Made by a program: the position numbers and the translations under genes. DNA of 40,991 nucleotides from Bryobacteraceae bacterium (GTDB lineage Bacteria; Acidobacteriota; Terriglobia; Bryobacterales; Bryobacteraceae), in contig JAICLJ010000021.1 of the NCBI GenBank assembly GCA_025927575.1, positions 1 through 40,991 on the forward strand, read 5' to 3'. The notes under the pieces were generated by a model that saw only the letters and a program-made list of their open reading frames with translations, was not told the origin of the DNA and did not search any database. Below are positions 34,397 through 40,991 of this stretch, piece after piece. The stretch's first letter is position 1. Each line of letters begins with the position of its first letter.

Positions 34397-34652
34397 CTAC
34401 TGATTACACAGGGAGGATTAAATCCATAGCATGTTTCCAGCTAGATCATCGAGGGCCGTCGAACTCAACAACAGTTCACTGGCAGACACCCTCAGCTTAT
34501 CGCCTGTTCTGGTCTCGTCCGTCGCCAAGAGTGTTAATCAATATAGGACAAAACAACTTAATTTAAGATATTGCAAATTAATTTGCGGTAATTAACCCGC
34601 ACAGGATCTCGCTTTTCTCGCACTTCTAACTTTTGCTACCATCGAGAGTTCG
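34397..34652. other. AT-rich intergenic island with two palindromes
   Basis: Between the choice-of-anchor remnant and the MBL-fold gene. From about 34535 the base composition shifts sharply to A/T. It holds CTTAATTTAAG (34557-34567, palindromic around a central T) and GCAAATTAATTTGC (34573-34586, a perfect 14-base palindrome), about 67-96 bases before the MBL-fold gene start. The 34400-34530 part shows nothing I can interpret. The palindromes are probably promoter-proximal regulator or nucleoid-protein sites. Confidence 0.45.
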
Positions 34653-35699
34653 ATGCGCGTTGTATCTATCCTTCTGCTGCTGTTTGCTACCCCGTTGCTT
34701 GGCAAATCTCGATCCAAGCACAGGGACCTGGTTATGTATTTCGTCGAAGCGGACGGCAGTCAAACCGCGCTTGTCGTAACACCGGAAAACGAGACTATCT
34801 TAATCGATGGAAGTTCGGGGGGGCGTGGCTTTCGCGCCGCAGGCCTAATCGCCGCCATTGCCAAATCGGCGAAAGTGGAGAAGATCGACTATTTGGTGTT
34901 AACTCACGAGGGCGATGCCGGCGACGCGCCGCAATCGATCGCGATGCTGCCGGTTGGCGCTATTGTCGGTCCTGCTCGTAATGGAAAGACGGCTGTTCTC
35001 CGGCAGACAAATTTCTTACGGCAAGTCAGTACAAGCTCGGGGGCTCAACGCCTGACGGTTAAGCCGGGCGATCATCTTCCTATCGCGGGAGACGTCGACG
35101 CGGTTGTCGTGTCGGCCGATGGCAACCTACTGCCACGACCTTTGCCGACCGGCGGAAACGTAAATACATTTTGTCGGGCAACGCCGGATCGTCAAACCGA
35201 TTCAAGCGAGCAAGCGAGGGCGCTGGGCACTTATTGGCATTACGGCCGGTTCCGCCTGATGAATTTGGGGGATTTGACCTGGAATAAGGAAGAAGAATTA
35301 ATGTGCCCGGTAAACCGGCTTGGCAAAGTGGATGTGTTGGCCGTTTCGCCGGAGCCCAGCCAGAGAAGCAGCGCCGCCTTAGTTCACGACATGACGCCGC
35401 GCATAGCGATCCTGGGGGATGACGCCCACAATGGGAGTTCACCTTCGACTTACGACATTCTCGAAACTGAAGGCAGTCTCAAGACGATCTGGCAACTACG
35501 CTCTTCCGGAGTTGGCGGACGCGATCACAACACGCCCGATTCTTACATTGCCAACTTAGACAATGAACATGGCGGCTACTACCTCAAGCTCACTGCTCAT
35601 GAGAATGGAGCGTTTGAGGTCTATAATTCGCGGAATAAGCTCACTCGGAAATACGAAGCGCCGTACGGTTTTGGAAGCTACAAGTGGGAGACGCGCTGA
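34653..35699 (+). CDS. Secreted metallo-beta-lactamase-fold protein lacking the metal-binding motif
   Basis: Exported protein of 348 residues (signal MRVVSILLLLFATPLLG). The layout follows MBL-fold/ComEC-like hydrolases: VMYFVEADGSQTALVVTPEN, then ILIDGSSGG, IDYLVLTHEGDAGDA, FRLMNLGDLTWNKEEELMCP, VDVLAVSPEPS and GGRDHNTPDSYIANL. Active relatives have HxHxDH after the LVLT strand; here it is H85-E-G87-D-A89-G90, so only the first His remains. The later His-rich motif after the VDVLAV strand is replaced by Ser-Pro-Glu-Pro (residues 232-235). The fold is kept but the metal site appears lost, so I call it a probable non-catalytic paralog or binding protein. It is followed convergently by the small repeat protein. 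Confidence 0.72.
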   Translation: MRVVSILLLLFATPLLGKSRSKHRDLVMYFVEADGSQTALVVTPENETILIDGSSGGRGFRAAGLIAAIAKSAKVEKIDYLVLTHEGDAGDAPQSIAMLPVGAIVGPARNGKTAVLRQTNFLRQVSTSSGAQRLTVKPGDHLPIAGDVDAVVVSADGNLLPRPLPTGGNVNTFCRATPDRQTDSSEQARALGTYWHYGRFRLMNLGDLTWNKEEELMCPVNRLGKVDVLAVSPEPSQRSSAALVHDMTPRIAILGDDAHNGSSPSTYDILETEGSLKTIWQLRSSGVGGRDHNTPDSYIANLDNEHGGYYLKLTAHENGAFEVYNSRNKLTRKYEAPYGFGSYKWETR

Positions 35700-35720
35700 C
35701 GGGAATAAGCCAAACTGCAA

Positions 35721-36005
35721 CTACGACGTTCCGCTCACGCTTGAATTCTTTACAATCAATTCATTCACGGTTAACCTGTCGACGGATAGGTCCCGGATCG
35801 CTAGCGAATCGATCTGAGATGTTTTAATTTTCAGCCGGCCGACGGCTAAGGCGCCGATTGCGAGCGCTCCGACAGCAAATGCGCCGAGTGCGAATGCGCC
35901 GACGGCCACGGCGCCAGCCGCCACTGCGCCCACTTTAATGCGGCAGGCCGTCGAATGAACGGCGCATTCGGAACTTCGCTCAATAAACTCGCCCATGCCC
36001 CACAT
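35721..36005 (-). CDS. Small protein with a five-residue repeat, coupled to gltD
   Basis: Protein of 94 residues not assigned to a named family. After a 22-residue head it consists of about 14 five-residue units, first hydrophobic (KVGAV-AAGAV-AVGAF-ALGAF, then AVGAL-AIGAL-AVGRL) and then polar (QIDSL-AIRDL-SVDRL-TVNEL). The strict period of five, with small residue at position 1, Val/Ile at 2 and Leu/Phe at 5, resembles a pentapeptide-repeat right-handed beta-helix; a membrane helix for the Ala/Gly part is the alternative. There is no signal peptide. ATG 36005 overlaps the gltD stop (TAATG), so it is read from the glt message. The DNA itself is a 15-base repeat at about 35850-35935. Confidence 0.55.
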   Translation of the reverse strand: MWGMGEFIERSSECAVHSTACRIKVGAVAAGAVAVGAFALGAFAVGALAIGALAVGRLKIKTSQIDSLAIRDLSVDRLTVNELIVKNSSVSGTS

Positions 36006-37429
36006 TAACAAGGCAGAGTCGTGAAGCCCATTAGGTACTTGTCCAGGTGATGCGCCGCTTTGCGTCCCTCAGCAATCGCCCACACGATCAGGGACTGGCC
36101 GCGCCGTGCATCGCCCGCAGAGAAAATGCCCGGCACGGACGTCATGTAATCCTCGCCGGTTCGCACATTGCCGCCAGCGTCAACATCGATTTTGAACTGC
36201 TCCACAAGGCCATCTCGCTTCGGCCCCGAAAACCCGATCGCCACCAGCACCAGATCGGCGTCGATGGCGAATTCGCTCTCAGGCGCGGGCTGAAAGTGGG
36301 GCTTCGGCCCCACGCGGACCGCGTGAAGCTGGCGAACGTTGCCGTCCGCGTCGCCCGTGAATTGCGTCGTCAACGCGCTCCACTCGCGAACGCCGCCTTC
36401 TTCGTGGGCCGCTTCCATGCGCAGCATGACCGGCCAGAGCGGCCAAGGCGTATCTTCCGCGCGCGTCTCGGGCGGCATGGGATGAATCTGCAATTGGCGA
36501 ACAGAACGCGCTTTCTGGCGGTGAGCCGTGCCCAGGCAGTCCGCCCCTGTGTCGCCGCCTCCGATGATAACGACGTGCTTGCCCGTCGCCAGAATTTCTT
36601 CGGACGGCGAGAATGTGTCCCCCGCCCCACGCTTGTTCTGCTGGGTTAAATAGTCCATGGCGAAATGGATGCCATTTAGCTCGCGCCCGGGAATCTGAAT
36701 ATTGCGCGGCTGCTCGGCGCCGCAGGCGAGAAGAACCGCATCGAAGTGTTTGTGCAGCTCCGAAGCCGGAAAGTCGATGCCCGCGTGAACGCCGGTTTGA
36801 AATTCAACGCCTTCCGCTCGCAGTTGTTCAAGTCGCCGGTCGACAACCCACTTTTCGAGTTTGAAATCGGGAATGCCGTAGCGCAGAAGGCCACCGATAC
36901 GGTCGTGCTTCTCGATCACGGTAACGAGGTGGCCCGCGCGGTTCAATTGCTGAGCGGCCGCGAGGCCCGCCGGACCCGATCCGATGATGGCGACGTGCTT
37001 TGCCGTCCGTTGGCGGGGTGGTTCGGGAACAATGAAGCCCTGCTCCCAGGCGCGCTCGGCAATCGCTTCTTCGATAGCCTTGATCGTCACGGGGGAACTG
37101 TTGATCCCCAGTACGCACGCGGCTTCACACGGCGCGGGGCAGATACGTCCCGTGAACTCCGGAAAGTTGTTAGTGGCCTGAAGCTGCCGGATCGCGTCGC
37201 GCCAGCGCCCCTTCCACGCGGAATCGTTCCAGTCCGGGATCAGGTTATTGACCGGACAGCCGGTATGACAGAACGGAACGCCGCAATCCATGCAACGCGC
37301 CGCCTGCTGCTGCAGCTTGTCGGTCGGCAATTCCTGATATACGTCAAACCAATCGTTAATCCGCTCGATAACCGGACGGCGGGGAGGGCTTTCGCGAGCG
37401 TATTCGAGAAATCCTGTCAGTTTCGCCAT
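36005..37429 (-). CDS. gltD: Glutamate synthase small (beta) subunit
   Basis: NADPH-dependent flavoprotein subunit that feeds electrons to GltB for making glutamate from glutamine and 2-oxoglutarate. It has 474 residues. N-terminal Fe-S cysteines lie in [14 protein letters not shown] and [12 protein letters not shown]. The FAD-binding motif is [11 protein letters not shown], the NADPH-binding motif GGGDTGADC, and the C-terminal FAD contact [20 protein letters not shown] use ATG 37429 ([13 protein letters not shown], the family's usual start) rather than the longer frame. It begins four bases after the gltB stop and ends in a one-base overlap with the repeat-protein gene. Confidence 0.96.
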   Translation of the reverse strand: MAKLTGFLEYARESPPRRPVIERINDWFDVYQELPTDKLQQQAARCMDCGVPFCHTGCPVNNLIPDWNDSAWKGRWRDAIRQLQATNNFPEFTGRICPAPCEAACVLGINSSPVTIKAIEEAIAERAWEQGFIVPEPPRQRTAKHVAIIGSGPAGLAAAQQLNRAGHLVTVIEKHDRIGGLLRYGIPDFKLEKWVVDRRLEQLRAEGVEFQTGVHAGIDFPASELHKHFDAVLLACGAEQPRNIQIPGRELNGIHFAMDYLTQQNKRGAGDTFSPSEEILATGKHVVIIGGGDTGADCLGTAHRQKARSVRQLQIHPMPPETRAEDTPWPLWPVMLRMEAAHEEGGVREWSALTTQFTGDADGNVRQLHAVRVGPKPHFQPAPESEFAIDADLVLVAIGFSGPKRDGLVEQFKIDVDAGGNVRTGEDYMTSVPGIFSAGDARRGQSLIVWAIAEGRKAAHHLDKYLMGFTTLPC

Positions 37430-37433
37430 CGCT

Positions 37434-40400
37434 CTATCGAGCTCCTTCTTGCACAAGCTGCGATTTCGTCGCTACGATCGCGCCGGGCATTTCTGTGTGC
37501 TCGGCGGCACGCGAGATTCCGAGCACGCGCTTAAACTCGTGTGGGAACACTTTTACGAATTTCGGCAGCATTTCCGCCCAGTTTTCAAGAATCCACTCGC
37601 CTCGCGGGCTGCCCGTGTATTCGACGTGTTTGCGAATCAGGCTCTCGAGGAGCCCGACATCTGACGCCTCGAAAACCGGATCGAGATCGACTCCAGCCTT
37701 ATTGCAACGTGTAGCCGAGAATGAACCATCCTCGTCGAGAACGTAAGCGATGCCTCCGCTCATGCCTGCCGCGAAGTTGCGCCCTGTCGCCCCTAAAATG
37801 ACCACCGTGCCGTTGGTCATGTACTCGCACCCGTGGTCGCCGACGCCCTCGACGACCGCGATCGCGCCTGAATTGCGGACGGCGAACCGCTCACCCGCGA
37901 CACCATTGAAGTACGCTTCGCCGCTGGTTGCGCCGTAAAGGACGGTATTGCCGATCAATATGTTCTTCTCAGGAAGGAAAGACGATGTCCGCGGCGGATA
38001 GACGACGATCTCGCCGCCGGAAAGCCCCTTGCCGACATAATCGTTCGCATCGCCTTCGAGCGTCAGCGTGACGCCCTTGGCAAGGAACGCGCCGAAACTT
38101 TGGCCGGCCGAGCCGGTGAACTGGATCCGGATCGTATCGTCCGGCAAGCCTTCTGCGCCGTATCGCCTCGCGATTTCGCCGCTCATCATGGCGCCCACCG
38201 TGCGGTGCACGTTGCGGATGGGCAGATGGAACTCGACCTTCGCGCCCTGCTCCAAGGTCTCTTTCGTCAGATCGATCAGTTGGTGGTCAAGGGCATCTTC
38301 GAGACCGTGCTGCTGATCTTTCAGATGCCGGCGCCCGACGCGGCCCGGCACCTGCGGATTGTAAAGAATAGATGAGAAATCGAGGCCGCGGGCCTTCCAA
38401 TGATCCGCGGCGCTCTTCATTTCAATCATGTCCGAACGGCCGATCATCTCGTCGAACTTGCGGAATCCGAGTTGCGCCATCAACTGCCGGACCTCCTCGG
38501 CGATGAAGAAGAAGAAATTGATGACGTGTTCGGGTTGCCCGGCGAATTTCTTGCGCAGTTCCGGATTCTGCGTGGCGACGCCAACCGGACAGGTATTCAG
38601 ATGACACTTGCGCATCATGATGCACCCCACCGCAATCAGGGGCGCGGTAGAGAAACCGAATTCTTCGGCTCCGAGCAGAGCTGCAATTACGACGTCGCGG
38701 CCGGTTTGCAGCTTGCCATCGGTTTGGACGCGGACCCGGCTGCGGAGATCGTTCATCACCAGCACTTGCTGTGTTTCTGCGAGGCCGAGTTCCCAAGGTA
38801 TGCCCGCGTGCTTCATGGAGGTGAGCGGAGACGCTCCGGTGCCGCCGTCGTGACCGCTGATCAGGATGACATCGGCGTGGGCTTTCGCTACGCCCGCGGC
38901 GACTGTACCTACGCCGACTTCCGCTACCAGCTTCACAGAAATGCGAGCCGCCGGATTGACGTTCTTCAGGTCGTAGATCAATTGAGCAAGATCTTCGATC
39001 GAGTAGATATCGTGGTGCGGCGGAGGTGAGATCAGCCCCACGCCGGGAATCGAGTGGCGAACACGCGCGATTTCCTGGTCCACCTTATGGCCGGGAAGCT
39101 GTCCGCCTTCCCCGGGTTTTGCCCCTTGGGCAATCTTGATCTGCAGCTCGTCTGCGTTGATGAGATAGTTCGTCGTTACGCCGAAGCGGCCGGAAGCCAC
39201 CTGCTTGATGGCGCTCTTTCTCGAGTCGCCGTTCGGAAGGGGAATGAAACGCGCTTCGTCTTCTCCACCTTCGCCCGTGTTCGACCGTCCATGGATGCGG
39301 TTCATCGCAATTGCAAGAGTCTCGTGCGCCTCTTTACTGATGGACCCGAACGACATGGCACCCGTCGCAAAGCGCTTCACAATCTCCGAAGCCGCTTCGA
39401 CTTCATCAATCGGCACAGGGCTCGCGGTCGTCTTCAGCTCCATCAAACCCCGCAACGTACACAGATGTTTGCTCTGCTCGTTGAGCAGCCGCGAGTACTC
39501 TTCAAACGTCGCGAAGTTATTTTGCCGGACGGCGTGCTGCAGCTTACTTACGGTGAGCGGATTGTACAAATGGTATTCGCCGGTCACCCTGTACTGATAT
39601 TGGCCGCCTGTCACGAGCTCGGTCTCGAAATCGGAAACGGGCTGATAGGCAAACTCGTGTTTGGCGATTGCTTCCTTTGCCAGCACATCGAGCCCGATGC
39701 CTTCGATCCGCGAAGCGGTCCCGGTGAAATATTGTTCCACCAGGGCCCTGTTCAGGCCGATCGCCTCGAAGACCTGTGCCCCGCGGTAGCTCTGGAGGGT
39801 AGAGATGCCCATTTTCGAGCAGACCTTGAGCAGACCTTTATTGACAGCCTTCTTGTAGTTCTTGAGCGCGGCCGCAAACGTAGTGTTATTGGGAAGCTCG
39901 CCCTTCTTGGCCATGTCTTCCAGCGTTTCCACGGCCAGGTAGGGATTGATGGCGCTCGCGCCGTATCCGATGAGAAGCGCGTAGTGCATCACCTCACGGG
40001 GTTCACCCGATTCAATAATGAGAGCGACCTGGGTACGGGAACCTTCGCGGATCAAGTGATTGTGAACGGCAGTCAGCGCTAGCAGGCTGGGAATCGGCGC
40101 GTAATCCTCATCCAGACCGCGGTCGGAGAGAATCAACAGCGTGTAACCCGACTTGATGGCGAGATCGCTTCGGCGGCAGAGTTGGTCGAGGGCGCGCTTC
40201 AGCCCGACTTCTCCTTCCTCGGCACGAAAGAGCATTGGCAGTGTGGTGGCAAGGAAATCGCCCCGCGAGACGCGGCGCAGCTTCTCGAGATCGCGATTCG
40301 TGAGAATCGGATGCGGCAGCTTCAGCGTATGGCAATGGCGCGGCGTCTCGGCGAGAATGTTGCGTTCAGTGCCGATGTAACTTGTGAGCGACATCACCAG

Positions 40401-40991
40401 ATCCTCGCGAATGGGATCGATGGGCGGATTCGTCACTTGAGCGAAGAGCTGTTTGAAGTAGTGGAACAGCGATTGTGGTTTGTCCGATAAGCAAGCGAGC
40501 GGCGTATCGGTTCCCATGGCGCCGACTGCCTCCTGGCCATCGGTGGCCATCGGCGTAATCAGGAATCGCAAATCTTCGTCGCTGTAGCCGAAGGCGCGCT
40601 GCCGGCACCGGATCGTCTCATGGTCCGTTTCCATGACGCGCGAAGGTTCAGGCAGCGCATCGAGCGTGAGCTGATTTTGTTTGATCCACTCCCCGTAGGG
40701 CTGCCGCGAAGAAAGCTGGCCTTTGATCTCTTCGTCCGGGACGAGCCTTCCCTGCTCAATATCCACCAGCAGCATTTTGCCGGGCTGCAAACGTCCTTTG
40801 AATTCGATGTCCTCCGGCGGAATCGGCAGCACGCCGGTTTCCGACGCCATGATCAGCAGTCCGTCCTTGGTCACGAGATAGCGCGCCGGACGCAGTCCGT
40901 TGCGGTCGAGCGTGGCGCCGATCATCCGTCCATCAGTAAAAGCGACGGCCGCGGGTCCGTCCCACGGCTCCATCAGAGACGCGTGATATTC
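37434..40991 (-). CDS. gltB: Glutamate synthase large (alpha) subunit (5' end outside window)
   Basis: About 1185 C-terminal residues of a usually about 1500-residue enzyme; the frame runs off the right edge ([15 protein letters not shown]). The missing part carries the catalytic N-terminal Cys and most of the glutaminase domain. Visible are the end of that domain, the central domain ([18 protein letters not shown]), the FMN/synthase domain ([53 protein letters not shown]), the 3Fe-4S loop [15 protein letters not shown] (C-X5-C-X4-C), and the C-terminal GXGXG beta-helix ([26 protein letters not shown]). gltD follows after four bases. Confidence 0.96.
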   Translation of the reverse strand, partial: EYHASLMEPWDGPAAVAFTDGRMIGATLDRNGLRPARYLVTKDGLLIMASETGVLPIPPEDIEFKGRLQPGKMLLVDIEQGRLVPDEEIKGQLSSRQPYGEWIKQNQLTLDALPEPSRVMETDHETIRCRQRAFGYSDEDLRFLITPMATDGQEAVGAMGTDTPLACLSDKPQSLFHYFKQLFAQVTNPPIDPIREDLVMSLTSYIGTERNILAETPRHCHTLKLPHPILTNRDLEKLRRVSRGDFLATTLPMLFRAEEGEVGLKRALDQLCRRSDLAIKSGYTLLILSDRGLDEDYAPIPSLLALTAVHNHLIREGSRTQVALIIESGEPREVMHYALLIGYGASAINPYLAVETLEDMAKKGELPNNTTFAAALKNYKKAVNKGLLKVCSKMGISTLQSYRGAQVFEAIGLNRALVEQYFTGTASRIEGIGLDVLAKEAIAKHEFAYQPVSDFETELVTGGQYQYRVTGEYHLYNPLTVSKLQHAVRQNNFATFEEYSRLLNEQSKHLCTLRGLMELKTTASPVPIDEVEAASEIVKRFATGAMSFGSISKEAHETLAIAMNRIHGRSNTGEGGEDEARFIPLPNGDSRKSAIKQVASGRFGVTTNYLINADELQIKIAQGAKPGEGGQLPGHKVDQEIARVRHSIPGVGLISPPPHHDIYSIEDLAQLIYDLKNVNPAARISVKLVAEVGVGTVAAGVAKAHADVILISGHDGGTGASPLTSMKHAGIPWELGLAETQQVLVMNDLRSRVRVQTDGKLQTGRDVVIAALLGAEEFGFSTAPLIAVGCIMMRKCHLNTCPVGVATQNPELRKKFAGQPEHVINFFFFIAEEVRQLMAQLGFRKFDEMIGRSDMIEMKSAADHWKARGLDFSSILYNPQVPGRVGRRHLKDQQHGLEDALDHQLIDLTKETLEQGAKVEFHLPIRNVHRTVGAMMSGEIARRYGAEGLPDDTIRIQFTGSAGQSFGAFLAKGVTLTLEGDANDYVGKGLSGGEIVVYPPRTSSFLPEKNILIGNTVLYGATSGEAYFNGVAGERFAVRNSGAIAVVEGVGDHGCEYMTNGTVVILGATGRNFAAGMSGGIAYVLDEDGSFSATRCNKAGVDLDPVFEASDVGLLESLIRKHVEYTGSPRGEWILENWAEMLPKFVKVFPHEFKRVLGISRAAEHTEMPGAIVATKSQLVQEGAR

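Noticed and set aside
39054-40082. 342-residue + strand frame
   Set aside because: Antisense shadow of gltB; no family text, and the opposite frame is unmistakable glutamate synthase.

Overview
The window looks like a chromosomal segment of an Acidobacteriota genome, probably of the Solibacter/Bryobacterales type. This is inferred from content, not from a marker gene. The supporting signs are an Oar-like TonB-dependent receptor with no SusD partner beside it, many secreted glycoside hydrolases, IPT/TIG and choice-of-anchor surface modules, carboxypeptidase-regulatory-like domains, and a bactofilin. No rRNA, tRNA, CRISPR array, intact insertion sequence or prophage was seen.

Layout. (1) 2-9166 is a polysaccharide-use block: the 3' part of a TonB-dependent receptor, a two-domain alpha/beta hydrolase and a GH42-like glycosidase on the + strand with 1- to 3-base junctions, then a convergent DUF4832-type secreted protein. 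(2) 9167-9697 is a gene-free regulatory and repeat-rich gap. (3) 9698-15635 is a compact Fe-S assembly operon, sufB-sufC-sufD-sufS-sufU-sufT-like-rrf2, with overlapping stops and starts. An operator-like palindrome lies on its promoter, and the last gene encodes a cysteine-bearing Rrf2 regulator. (4) 15681-18576 (- strand) holds small secreted proteins, an RRM RNA-binding protein with a clear terminator, a YceH-family protein and thiG. (5) 18818-23569 (+) holds dnaB, a bactofilin and a GH3 glycosidase with a PA14 insert. (6) 23859-29510 (+) is a giant secreted protein: a dimethylformamidase-beta-like head followed by seven IPT-like repeats and three copies of an unnamed module, with strict DNA-level periodicity. 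(7) 29713-33935 holds a GH27 alpha-galactosidase, a convergent hydrolase-argD pair and a VOC-family protein. (8) 33974-34652 holds a start-less remnant of a choice-of-anchor protein and an AT-rich palindromic island. (9) 34653-35699 encodes a secreted metallo-beta-lactamase-fold protein that has lost its metal-binding motifs. (10) 35721-40991 (- strand) carries glutamate synthase genes gltB (5' end outside the window) and gltD, followed by a start-stop-coupled small protein with a five-residue repeat.

How the genes fit together. The receptor, esterase-like, GH42-like, GH3 and GH27 proteins together suggest breakdown of plant or microbial heteropolysaccharide (galactose- and xylose- or glucose-containing). 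The suf operon is a self-contained Fe-S assembly unit likely to be autoregulated by its Rrf2 protein. argD and gltBD serve nitrogen and amino-acid metabolism.

The best candidates for undescribed biology are the GltD-coupled pentapeptide-period protein, the metal-site-less MBL-fold protein, the strictly periodic IPT/X surface protein, the hydrolase with a dead second domain, and the operator-like palindromes at 9275-9296 and 9649-9670.
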